NCBI GenBank assembly: GCA_030998225.1 | Contig: JAPYXD010000701.1 | Location: 15,546,501-15,610,500 of the forward strand | DNA: 64,000 bases | Source of the DNA: Diplolepis rosae | Lineage: Eukaryota > Arthropoda > Insecta > Hymenoptera > Diplolepididae | Reading direction: 5' to 3' | Shown: in pieces, positions 54,746 through 64,000 of the stretch | How positions within the stretch are numbered: position 1 is the stretch's first letter | Layout: each line of letters starts with the position of its first letter | Made by a program: the position numbers and the translations under genes | Notes under the pieces: model-generated | Seen by the model: only the letters and a program-made list of their open reading frames with translations | What the model was told of the DNA's origin: nothing | Databases searched by the model: none

Positions 54746-55880
54746 TTTCCTTATATTTGGACACAAAAATCAGAAAACTAAATATATAAAAAATCAAGGG
54801 ATTTTAAAGATATTTAAAAAACAATTGAAAATCAATGAATAAAATGTATTATATTTTTTGAAAAGAAGTTAAAAATCTGAAAAGCCACAGGAAAGAAACG
54901 TTGGAATCTTAAAAGTATTGAACATTTTAAAAACTTGAAATATTCGAATTCAAAAATCAATATCTTTAATAGTCGAAGCATAAAAAATTAAAGCATCTAA
55001 TTGAAAAAATAATTGAAATCCATAAATTTATGTGAGAATTTTAAAATTATTAGCAAGGTAATCGATAGTTTTTTTTACACAAAACTTCTAGCTAAGTTGT
55101 CAAACAAAGTTGGTGATAATATAGAATTAATGTGAGAGATTAAAGTCGATAACAGGGAGTTCGAAGCTTGTCGGATAGTAATGGCGACATTCTCGACCAT
55201 GTATCTTGCCATAGCGGAAATAGTAACATGTTACTAGCCATATTCTACGTTGTCGAGTCTAGGCGAGAGCAACAGGTACCAACTCTTCTCTACATACCAA
55301 CATGTAGTAAAACTAGAATACTTCTTCATTTCTCGGCACACGTCCAACAGTTCAACAATTTTATTGCATTTTCATGATTACTTTTTTACGACACACTGAC
55401 GACCGTATTCAGTATTTTTGTCTGTCTGTCTGTTTGTCTGTCGGTTTGCTTCTGAATTTGTGTGTCTATTTCCTCATTGCACAAAAACTAGTTGACCCAT
55501 TAGAATGGAATTTTTACTATTATTCAGTTTACAGTGAAACTTGAAATGAAAAGTAGATTTAAGCGCAGAGTGGTCCGAAACATGAATTTACTGTTAAAAA
55601 GAAGTTTACAGCCTTTAGATTTCAACCAATTTACAATTTTTTTTGTTTATATTTATTTAATTAGCGCAAAGTGTAATTAAAAAGACAAATTTGTAGTTAT
55701 TGTTTTTTTTCTTTTTCTTATTTTAAATAATGGCTTTTTTTTATTAAACTTCTTTGAATAGAGAAGTTCAATTCAAGTTGAATATTCGTAAGGGCCACAC
55801 TTTATTGAACCATTTAAAAGTGAAGAATTTTTTTTTTTAATTTTTTAATTCGAAACATGAAAATGTGCTATTTTATACAA
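54746..55880. other. AT-rich stretch without recognised features
   Basis: TCTGTCTGTCTGTTTGTCTG near 55423 is a short tetranucleotide tract, the complement of the CAGA tract in T2. Confidence 0.45.
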
Positions 55881-56450
55881 TGTTTGTTTATAACCATGGC
55901 AACTGTTATTAATTAACAAAGTCCTGTAGTTAGAATTCATAGGCAACGCATTTAGAGGTTGATTTGCCCAAAAAAAAAACCAAAGATTCTGCGCCGCAAT
56001 GATAAAATTTTGCTTTTCTTTATCTAATTTGTTTATGAAAATGATTGTTATTATATTTTGACAACTGATATTGAGAATTTAGAACTCCTATAAGTATATT
56101 AAGCAATCAAAACGGAAAAAGGGGTTGAATTTGCAGAAAACTGAGAATCCATTAATTTTTTTATGATGATTGTTTATAAAAATAATAATTTTATATATAT
56201 TATATGTTTACCATTCAATGTTGCGCTAGAAATAAAAAATAGCAATTTTAGTCCGAATAAATTTTTTTCGTTCATCGAACCACTCCGTTGCTTACTTGTT
56301 GACTTAATTTGTTTATAAGAATAAAGTTGATTTCTATGCAAATTATTTGTATCATGGGAGTGCCCCGCATGGATTTAAGACGTTTTGTGATATTTGACAA
56401 TCGCTCCTGAAGAGAACAAAAAAACTGAAAAATCGCCCTTTTTACCACAT
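55881..56450. repeat. Diverged ~140-bp tandem units, array 1
   Basis: TTTGTTTAT(A/G)A marks units at about 55884, 56029, 56170 and 56309, spaced 139-145 bases. The interior is highly diverged, so only the phase marker and AT-rich context are shared. Confidence 0.45.
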
Positions 56451-56551
56451 ATTACGTTAAATAAATAAATATAAACGAAGCCAAATTTAAAAATCGTATC
56501 TCACAGATCTTTTAGAAATGTATTTAACTGTGATTTTAAAAAAATTAACTT

Positions 56552-56747
56552 TTTTTTCCTAGTTGCATAATATACTATTTACAAGTAGCGGGTCATGAAA
56601 TGCATTTTATTGCCCCCTGCGGGGCAAAAGAATCCATTTCTTGAGCCCCTAATAAAAAAAAATCGTATGGAACACGAAAAAGAACTTGACTCGTGTGATT
56701 GTTATCCAAAATAAACTTTCTTTTCCCTAGCTGCACGATATACTGTT
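56552..56747. repeat. Dispersed ~200-bp repeat, ACTAGCGGG family, copy 3
   Basis: AAGTAGCGGGTCATGAAATG, CCCCCTGCGGGGC, ATAAACTTTCTTTTCCCTAG and GCACGATATACTGTT follow the order of 3073-3275. It is preceded by another TTGCATAATATACTATTT end, suggesting a tandem remnant. Confidence 0.7.
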
Positions 56748-57563
56748 TTGAATAGTTTAAATATTATAATATTTTTAAATTCTTGAAAGGGATCGACTAA
56801 TTGGAATGAAAACGAAACAAACAATAATTATGCCCCTAATTAATTACTCTCTTGTCCTCAATATTGAATACAATTCCCAGAGGTAAACGAGGCGGACATT
56901 GTGAACAAGTTAATAGAAATGATCATCAATCACAATCAAAGCCTGCCCTAAATATTTTCTTTCTAGCGTGGAACAGTCATTTAAAAAAATATTTCCCTTT
57001 TTAACTGATCTAAAATTCTTATTTCATATTATATGAAACAAAAATTTCGTCACTTAATAAAAGTTTTTAAAAATATATCTGTGACTCCCGCAAGCTTAAG
57101 GTTTGATGTGTACCAAGAGAAATGTTGCCTTGTTAGGGTAGCCATAAATAACATAGAAAGAACTAGTCATTAAAAATAATAAGCCTAGTTCCCTCGACCA
57201 GAATTTTTGGTTATTATGCCTAGAAATGTTTTCTGATTATAGAAATTAGACACTCTAGTAAAAAATGGCTTTTACCAAAAGTATTCGTCTTTCTTTCGGT
57301 AAGCAAAAGGATATGTATAAAAAGATGACTGTAACAAAAATCATAAATTCTCCAACATCGAATCAGACTCAAAAACTAGATATATGTATACTCTCATCAG
57401 TAATAATTTTGAAAATAGCTCATTCGATTCAAAACCTAAGACTTTGTGAATAGATTTTCCACGTTATGAATGTAATTTTCACGATTAGTTCTGACATTTT
57501 ATCATTTCTTTTCCGCCTTTGTTTTTAGTAAAAGTAAAAGAGAAAGAAAATATTAAAAGCTTT
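56748..57563. other. Stretch without recognised features
   Basis: A 62-codon frame at 57265-57453 has no recognised similarity. Confidence 0.4.
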
Positions 57564-57650
57564 AAATTGAAAAATTCTCGGTTCCTCCAGACAAATAATT
57601 TAAGAACGAGAAAAAATCTGCCCTAAACCGGATTCCTACGGATAAGCGTA
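57564..57650. repeat. Single arm of the 59012-59217 foldback element
   Basis: AATTGAAAAATTCTCGGTTC followed by CAGACAAATAATTTAAGAAC and AAAATCTGCCCTAAACCGGA matches the left arm at 59012 closely. The other arm is absent. Confidence 0.75.
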
Positions 57651-57724
57651 GAAAAAAATTTTACCCATTCTGACGACCGAAGGAAATTTAAATTTGATAA
57701 GACCTTAAATTTAAATATATTGTC

Positions 57725-58200
57725 ACAAGAATTGTTTATAACAATGGTTATTAATAACTTTTTAAATATTTCTTTGACTAGCAGTCATTTGTTTAATAGT
57801 TTAAAATATTTCCAGTGCAACAACATTTTTTTTACTCGAAAGGTCCAAAATTTGAATTTTTTTAGCTACTTTGTTAATGAAAATTTCAATTGTTATATGT
57901 TGCCAAATATTATCAAAGATTTATTATTCTAAGAAATACCTGAAGTCGTTCTGGCGATTAAAAGAAATTATAATTTGAAAAATCCTAAAATTTAAATATC
58001 TTGCTAAAATAATTGTTTATAACAATGGTTATTGTCATCTTTTTAATGATTTTTGTTATTAAATTTCATTCCTACATTAATACGAAGCACTTCTAGCAAA
58101 AAGAAATTTTTTTTAACAATAATATGACTATTTGACCATTTATTCATAAAATTTGTTTATAACAATTGAATTGAATAATAAACAAATTATTTGTATTCTG
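57725..58200. repeat. Diverged ~140-bp tandem units, array 2
   Basis: TTGTTTATAACAATGGTTAT at 57733 and 58014, with weaker TTTGTTAATGAAAA at 57872 and TTTGTTTATAACAATTG at 58153, gives spacings near 139, 142 and 140. The two strong units share flanking AAATTTAAATAT as well. Confidence 0.5.
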
Positions 58201-58578
58201 TGAGTCTCCAAACATTCATTTAAGACAATATACAGTTTACCTAAGCAGTTATTAAAGCGTAAAAAATTGTTATGTGAAAAATTTCAGTTTTTCCATACTT
58301 TGAGTAAAAAAATTATTAATAAACAAAACATTTTTATTGTTTCTTCCGGAGTTTCTGCTCTAGAGTTTTGAAATTTTCTAAAAACTTCTTTAAACCCTAA
58401 TGAATAACTTTCTCGCTGGAAGTTTTTCGAACTCGAAAATATTTTTGATACTTCTTTTCGCAGAAGTTTAAAAACAGGGTGCTCGGCGCGTATTAATTTA
58501 CATTACAATAATAATTAATAAATTACTTTTTTAGTCGCAAGTCAACTCTTGTTAGCATCGTTTGTGTATTTCGCGCTA

Positions 58579-58759
58579 CACTGAAAGAAATGCTTGGGAT
58601 TTATCAGCCATATGAATATAGCTGAAAGTTTTTAAGTAATTCAACAAAATATATTTGACAGTTAACCAAAAATATATCTTGGTTTCTGGTAAATCTCCAG
58701 TATAATATAGGTCAAGGAACCACAATTATGTCTGTATCGTCGAATTTTTTTTTTCAGTG
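58579..58759. mobile_element. 181-bp MITE, CACTGAAAGAAA ends, TA duplication
   Basis: The left end CACTGAAAGAAA and right end TTTTTTTTCAGTG are inverted; TA at 58577-58578 and 58760-58761. The terminal motif is close to that of 8059-8300. Confidence 0.75.
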
Positions 58760-59011
58760 TAGTATATCAAATTTGCGCTCATTTCATCGATAAACAACGA
58801 AATCTTGACGAGTTACGAACGAAAAAAGTATTGAATTCGATCCAATTTGTAAACCAGTTTTTATTCTTTATTTTGTAAATGACAAGTCGAATCACAAAAT
58901 TTGATGAACATAATTTTTACCTTTTTAAATGTTCTATAGGCTGATTTTTTTCCCTTTATTTTCCGACTTTTTCTTTGATACAATTTTTCCCTGACACATT
59001 GTCTTGCTCTC

Positions 59012-59217
59012 AATTGAAAAATTCACGGTTCCTTCAGACAAATAATTTAAGAACGAGAAAAAATCGGCCCTAAACCAGATTCGAATCGGGGTTCCCAATG
59101 TTCATGAGTGGAACGCTAATCAATGAAAAATGGAGACCCCGGTTCGAATCCGGGTCGAGGCAGATTTGTTCTCGTTTTTAAATTATTTGCCTGCAAGAAC
59201 CAGGAATATTTCAATTT
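59012..59217. mobile_element. ~206-bp foldback element with tRNA-like T-arm
   Basis: The left arm (AATTGAAAAATTCACGGTTC, CAGACAAATAATTTAAGAAC) pairs with the right arm (TCGTTTTTAAATTATTTGCC, CAGGAATATTTCAATT) over about 80 bases. The right arm includes CCCGGTTCGAATCCGGG, a perfect T-stem and B box, mirrored on the left as GATTCGAATCGGGG. Central TTCATGAGTGGAACGCTAAT resembles an A-box region. Confidence 0.75.
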
Positions 59218-59302
59218 AAATATCATAAATTTTAGACGGTAATAGCGTTAAAAATATCTTCAAGAAAAATGATACTATTAAAATCAGGAATTATATTGAC
59301 CC

Positions 59303-59398
59303 TTATTAATTAATACATGTAGTATTATAACCGGAACGTCTGATTGACATCCAGTTTTTTATTTATAACCCTAAAGCCAATACAATACTACATGTATT
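59303..59398. repeat. Hairpin with 18-bp arms
   Basis: TTAATACATGTAGTATT at 59310 and AATACTACATGTATTAA at 59385 are exact inverted copies. Confidence 0.75.
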
Positions 59399-59399
59399 A

Positions 59400-60140
59400 A
59401 AAATGATAATAGTTTTAACCAAGTTCTATCTAGTTACTGTTACCTAGAATTTCTCTCAGTTTGTGGCACTTTGTTTTATGTCTGTTTGCCATTTCAAGTG
59501 CACTATTTATGAGGAGCAAATGATTTTACTTGCCAAGTAGTGATTTCCATGCATTTTCCAGTTGGAGAGAAGAATCAATATTGCCCGGAGGAGGAATACT
59601 TGATTCCAGGAAGTGAGATAGTATAAATATACGTACTTTGTTGTGTCTTTATACTTAAAATCCTGTAAGATTCCCTGGAATTAAACGAAGATTGTCTTCC
59701 TCATATACCCTTAAAAAACAAGTGACCGTGTAATTTTTCTTTGTTGCTTTAGAGCATCAATCCACACGAAGGAAAATTAAATTCAGTCTTTTTTAAAGAT
59801 TTTCGTAAATCCCCCACAAATAAGTATTTTTGTGTTAAAAATTAGATTAATTTGCCAATGTATCTTGAAAACTTTAATAATGTTTCAAATTAATAATCAT
59901 TCCATATACATTCAACAATATTTAGTGTGTTGAAGATAATAATTATAATTAGGAATCACAATTTTATCCTTTATTGGAAAATATTTAAATTTACATTGAA
60001 AAGTCAGAATTCTTCCATACATACATTATTTAATAGTTATCAACAAGAACGATGTTATTTTTTGGAATTTTGCATTTTGATAACGTTTTTTACGATTGAA
60101 ATGAAAACTACGTGTCTGATCAAAAGTTGTCTGTAGTAAA
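59400..60140. other. Stretch without recognised features
   Basis: AT-rich, non-coding. Confidence 0.4.
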
Positions 60141-60149
60141 TTTGCATAT

Positions 60150-60620
60150 CTTCTTCAGATGAACAATTTTATCTCAACATTTTTTTGTATCTTGTATAGT
60201 TTTCTTATGAATCGAAAGTTTTTATTTTTAATAATATTTTTGTCAATAAACAAAAGATATCACTCCTATGAGAAAATTGTTAACACCAAAATTGTAGATC
60301 TTTTTGGAAAAAACATTTTTGTTTTTCAACATTTTTCCCGTATCTTGTATATTTTGGCGGGAAAATAGTAAAAAAACGTTATCAAAAATTCCATTTTGCA
60401 CCAAATCTTTGCGGGGTACGAACAAAGTGATGAGGAACAAAATTTTGTATTTTAAGAAGATATACAAATTTTCTGTTGAGTATTTCGTCATAGGACTTAT
60501 CTCTTTTCTTTTATTCATCATAAACGTTTTTGTAAAAATTAAAATGTCAAGTATTTTTCAACGAAATAAAAATTTGTCCAAATCAAATAAATTTATGCTT
60601 TAAATCAAACAAGTTATATC
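60150..60620 (+). repeat. ~150-bp tandem units of the T family, partial copy
   Basis: CATTTTTTTGTATCTTGTAT (60178) and ATTTTTCCCGTATCTTGTAT (60331) mark two units about 153 bases apart, each preceded by a GAT(C)TTTTTGGAAA- or TTCTTCAGATGAAC-type block. The unique left and right blocks of the parent are missing. Confidence 0.6.
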
Positions 60621-60819
60621 TTTGACCATATATCAATGCATTGATTTCGTTGTTTTAAAGAAAAAATTATTTGATTTCAATAAATATTTATTTGGCCCAA
60701 AGATATTTTGTCTGGATTAAACAAATGTTATTTAATTCGAATAAATCTTTTGTTTGAATAAAAAAAGCCTTTCAAACAAATTATTTTCTTTCATTCAATC
60801 AATTTTTTTTCCCCACTGT

Positions 60820-61000
60820 ACCTTTTTGAAAAAGTCGTGCACAAATAACTCTGGTAAACCGCCATTTTGTATTTTTTTAAATAAAATTTTTTTTATCCTT
60901 CAATGCATGTATAATATAGCACGTAAATCAGATTTTCCATTCTGTAACTTCACTTCCATGTATAATAAATATTTATAATTTTAAAAAAAATTGTTCTTCG
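60820..61000. repeat. Copy of the repeat at 50430-50600
   Basis: GTGCACAAATAACTCTGGTA, GCCATTTTGTATTTTTTT, CAATGCATGTATAATATAGC and CAGATTTTCCATTC follow the same order as at 50457-50570. Confidence 0.65.
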
Positions 61001-61237
61001 AGAAAATCTAATTTTATAATTATAAAAATTTATGACCAAACAAACCTATCTTGGTGCATTCAATTTCATTTCACAGATGGATCATGAATGGTCTGGTTGG
61101 TCCATGACATTAATTAATGTCACCAGAAACCGTAGGTATAAAATTTAAATTATTTGCAGGTCCTTGATTTTTTTTTTAATTATGATTGACACGAGCATTG
61201 AAAAGAAGCGTTCGTAAAAGATAAGGATATAATAAAA

Positions 61238-61419
61238 ATGGGAGTCAGTATTTCCTTAGTGACTAAGAGCCTCTTCGTCGTTAACTATACACCCATACTT
61301 TGTGCTAGAAGCGTTCGAGCACGGCGATTTCGCCTCAATGACATAGATGTAGCTTCACAGATTTTTTTCATGGACCATTTTGAATCTGTGTCAGCTTGGA
61401 CAATGCAGAGAGGCATCAG
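61238..61419 (+). CDS. Possible host coding exon of unknown function
   Basis: ATG at 61238 in AAAAATGGG context opens a 61-codon frame (MGVSISLVTKSLFVVNYTPI through SAWTMQRGI) that ends GGCATCAG|GTATGT, an excellent donor. Its base composition is more balanced than the surroundings. No protein family is recognised and no acceptor was assigned. It could also be a decayed element. Confidence 0.35.
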
Positions 61420-62428
61420 GTATGTAATACATATATATTTTTATTATAGGGACACTTGATATTACTTTTAAGATCTAATAGAAAATTATACACACTAAAA
61501 GTTAATTTTTCTTTTCAATTGACCTATTAAATTTCTTTATATAGTTTTTTATGTGACTATGACTTTACAATTTCTTTTTTCAGAGAGGATAATCAAAATT
61601 AAATTTTCGAGATGAGTTTTTTAATTGATGTGCTACAATGAAAAAAATTTATACTTTATTGGTTGGAACAGCTACGTTTTTTTGAAGTTACTATCTGTAT
61701 TGTTATTACAAGAGCTTGGGCAGTAAAATCAACCAGAAACGTAGTTGTGCTAACTAAAAAAGTAGCAGTGGCATATTTTACAATTCGAAGTAGTAGCCTT
61801 AACTAGCTATTTTTTCAGTTCACAACTTTTATGTGTTTCTCTTTTTTATGACTTTTATACTACAATCAATTATATTCAACTATTTTACAAGTTGATATAG
61901 TAAATATCTGAAGTTGAAAAATGTACAGTTGAAATAAAAAATACAAATTTAATTGAAAAATAGAAATAATTGGACGAAAGATCTCGAAAAAGTATCTTCG
62001 GAAACAGATACAATGCTGAAGTTTTAATAAAACTAACGAAAAAATACTCATAAAAATTACTTGTACTAATATTTTTCCAAATCATTTCTGTCAATTATGT
62101 CGATCATCAGAAGAGTATGTGACTATAACTGTAATAATGGAGCTCTACTGTATCGAGTTTATTAATCTGTTATTTAGATTTGATTAATAATTAAATGATA
62201 ATTAGTAATTAATTAATTAATTATTAGAATTATTTTTTAATTAAATATCCTTTATGGACTAAAATTAATATGGATCTTCAACAACCCAAGTCTAAGTGTT
62301 TTACTCCCACTTTTTGTCATTTTTCAAACGATTATATCAGTCATTTTTTGATTAAGTAATTAGGATCAAAGAATTTCAATCGCAATTCATAGTTAACGTA
62401 TATCAAACGCGCCCCATTTTACTCGTAT
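61420..62428. other. AT-rich stretch without recognised features
   Basis: Nothing recognised. Confidence 0.45.
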
Positions 62429-62716
62429 TTAACGTGCTCCGAATCCATAACATAACCGCCTGGCTGGAAGTGAGGTGTTGTATATTTCACTATATATATA
62501 TAGAATACATGTATATAGAAAGCAAATAATTAACCAAGCGTAGAGAAGCAAAAGTGTTGGTGGATTTAAAGCACAGAATACACTACTTCCGAGCCGGTCA
62601 GTATTGGCCTCTTTAACACGATTCATAAACCTGATAACTCCACAGGTTCTTCCTGTTGAGATCTCATGTGCATAAAGAGTTCTTCTGGAATAATCACCTT
62701 CTCCTAAAATTTTCAA
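62429..62716 (-). other. Unidentified 95-codon frame next to the TTAA terminus
   Basis: The minus-strand frame KILGEGDYSRRTLYAHEIST, CGVIRFMNRVKEANTDRLGS looks protein-like in its first 45 residues, then turns low-complexity. It begins within a few bases of the TTAA/GGGG terminus at 62726. No family is recognised. Confidence 0.3.
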
Positions 62717-62729
62717 GTCTGAATCTTAA

Positions 62730-63322
62730 GGGGTTAGGCCACCTTCGAACTTTCAAAAAATCTTTTTAAGGGCTTATACTACCCAGCAATTTTTTCTCCA
62801 TTTTTTATTGGCTTAAATAATGCATAAACTATTCAAGAATGATATTCAAAAACTATTTTGTGGAACAAAATTTGATAAAAAATTTTTAAGCTTATTTTTC
62901 GAGACGTCTTTGAGCGCTCCAAAGCATTTAAAAAAGCCTACTACATCGATGACGGCGATAGACAGACATACAAGATTCAATTCAAGATGCCAAGCCGTAC
63001 GGTGATTTTGCTGTTGCTAAAAAAGAATGCATTGGACATATTCAAAAAAGACTTGGAACAAGACTGCGCAATTTGAAGAAAGAAGTTAAAAATCTTGGTG
63101 GTCGAGGAAAGTTGACTGCAAAATTGATTGACGAACTGAGTGTGTATTATGGACTGGCTATATGTCGAAATACAGATTCAGTAGAGAACGTGCGCAAGAA
63201 TATATATGCTACATTGTACCATAAAATATCTACAGATGAAAAGCCTCAACAAGACAAATGTCCGTAGGAAAAAATTCTTGGTGCTCTTGGCAAAAAGCGA
63301 AAGCCTCGCATCTCTCGACATA
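62730..63322 (+). mobile_element. 5' end of a TTAA-type element carrying a transposase
   Basis: TTAA (62726-62729) is followed by GGGGTTAGGCCACCTTCGAA and TTTCAAAAAATC, closely similar in layout to GGGGCTATACCAGTGTGAAC and ACTTTCAAAAAATCG of the 23767-25388 element. A transposase fragment starts 170 bases inside. The element is cut at 63322 by a mariner; the right terminus would be beyond the window. Confidence 0.65.
62900..63320 (+). pseudogene. Mutator/Kolobok-like transposase fragment
   Basis: With two frameshifts the translation reads ERSKAFKKAYYIDDGD, then IQDAKPYGDFAVAKKECIGH, IQKRLGTRLRNLKKEVKNLG, GRGKLTAKLIDELSVYYGLA, YHKISTDEKPQQDKCP, stop, SWCSWQKAKA. The series GDGD, C.GH.QKR.GTRLR, GG.G.LT..I..L..YYG.AI.RN, HK.STDEKP.H..CP and SWC.WQ is characteristic of the Mutator-like transposase domain common in arthropod genomes. 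A catalytic aspartate probably lies in the GDGD block. Conserved spacing supports the assignment, frameshifts show inactivity, and the N-terminal part is missing. Confidence 0.8.
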
Positions 63323-64000
63323 CGAGATCTGTCCGGAAAGTATCGGGCCTACCTTTATATCTCCGCGCTGGCGTTACTCTTCATCATCGGACGGGTGGCA
63401 TCCTTCAAAGTAATCCCCACTTGATTGAATAACACGGTTCCAGCGAAGTTTCCACTTCTCTAAACAGTCCTGGAACTCACTTTTAGGGATGGCCTTGAGT
63501 ACGCTCGTCGCATTATTTTCAACCGTCGTTTTGTCATCGAATCGCTGTTCTTTGAGTTGTTTTTTGAGTTTTGGAAACAGCCAAAAGTCACAAGGGGGTA
63601 TGTCGGGACTGTACGGAGGTCTTCGAAGCAATGCGATACTGTGTTTACTCAGAAACTGCTGCACAAGATTCGATGAATGCGCTGGCGCGTTATCGTGGTG
63701 AAGAAGCCAGTCACCGCACACACACGAGTCATTCCTAAAATCTTGTTCAAAATTTCCCAAACATTAGTTTTCGGTATTCCGAGATCATTTTCTAGTTCAC
63801 GAACAGTTAATCGACGATCACCTTGAATCGCAAGTCGCACCCGCTCAATATTATCCAATGTTTTTGTCGTCGAAGGTCGCCCAGAACGAGAATCACTATC
63901 AACAGAAGTGCGGCCTCCTTTGAAACGATTATACCACTCTTTTATTCGTGTTTTGCTCATACACTCATTTCTAAAGGTCTTCTGCATCATCTGAATAGCT
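63323..64000 (-). mobile_element. Mariner running off the right edge
   Basis: The terminus CGAGATCTGTCCGGAAAGTA lies after TA (63321-63322), and the transposase runs on the minus strand toward the window edge. The second terminus is outside. Confidence 0.85.
63374..64000 (-). pseudogene. Mariner transposase with central deletion, N-terminus outside window
   Basis: Minus-strand frame: MMQKTFRNECMSKTRIKEWY, NRFKGGRTSVDSDSRSGRPS, RLTVRELENDLGIPKTNVWE and LGMTRVCA, then a jump to GDWLLHHDNAPAHSSNLVQQ, RRPPYSPDIPPCDFWLFPKL, ending GDYFEGCHPSDDEE. The first catalytic block (VTGDE/VMDET) is deleted, while the second and third aspartates are intact. Confidence 0.88.

Noticed and set aside
1..64000. 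CRISPR array, bacterial operons or rRNA genes
   Set aside because: The short palindromic repeats are transposon termini or O-family modules, not regularly spaced with unique spacers; splice-like signals, mariners and R1 parts point to an animal genome, and no rRNA sequence was recognised.

Overview
This window looks like heterochromatin-like or intergenic DNA of an arthropod, most probably an insect and possibly a hymenopteran. The reasons are the AT-rich background, many Tc1/mariner relics of several subfamilies, an R1-clade non-LTR retrotransposon relic, hAT-type and TTAA-type miniature elements, tRNA-derived repeat fragments, and the absence of any intact host gene, rRNA gene or complete tRNA gene. 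Taxonomy is inference; nothing in the window fixes the species.

Layout. 0-2.3 kb: a MITE with 41-bp terminal inverted repeats, a GC-rich block of unknown origin carrying a 162-bp hAT-type hairpin, and a truncated mariner. 3-8.3 kb: four non-autonomous DNA elements, one with inverted repeats of several hundred bases. 9.8-13.2 kb: degenerate R1-like ORF1/ORF2 pieces on the + strand, split by a Mos1-like mariner with perfect TA duplications. 13.7-17.5 kb: a foldback element and three internally deleted mariners, the last holding a second 162-bp hAT-type hairpin. 19.3-26.1 kb: recurrent non-coding repeats, a tRNA-derived fragment, and two neighbouring elements sharing one TTAA, one of which contains a mariner. 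29.7-33.8 kb: one mariner broken up by two other mariners and two copies of a palindrome-rich family (called O here, termini CCCAAGCAGAAAT). 36-50 kb: three more O copies, short (about 0.4 kb) and long (1.8 kb) forms of a CACTCTAAAAA-terminated element, arrays of ~150-bp tandem units inside a mobile repeat, and another mariner relic interrupted by at least three later insertions. 50-64 kb: further repeats, a GC-rich segment with a TATA-box promoter candidate, a mariner, ~140-bp tandem units, foldback elements, a Mutator/Kolobok-like transposase fragment starting just after a TTAA/GGGG terminus, and a mariner running off the right edge.

How the pieces relate. No host pathway is encoded. The story is one of nested mobile elements: empty-site comparison between two copies of one mariner shows exactly where later elements entered. 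The most unusual signals are (1) two 162-bp hairpins whose arms differ between copies in a 16-nt block yet are perfectly complementary within each copy; (2) a 1.8-kb element, present twice in opposite orientation, carrying a promoter-like block and a possible two-exon ORF open across a plausible splice junction; (3) a TTAA-flanked MITE family whose termini resemble those next to a transposase fragment, suggesting the parent; (4) five mariner copies of different families that all lost the first catalytic aspartate while keeping both the HTH region and the C-terminal part; and (5) a composite O element that carries the same inner MITE at the same site in every copy.
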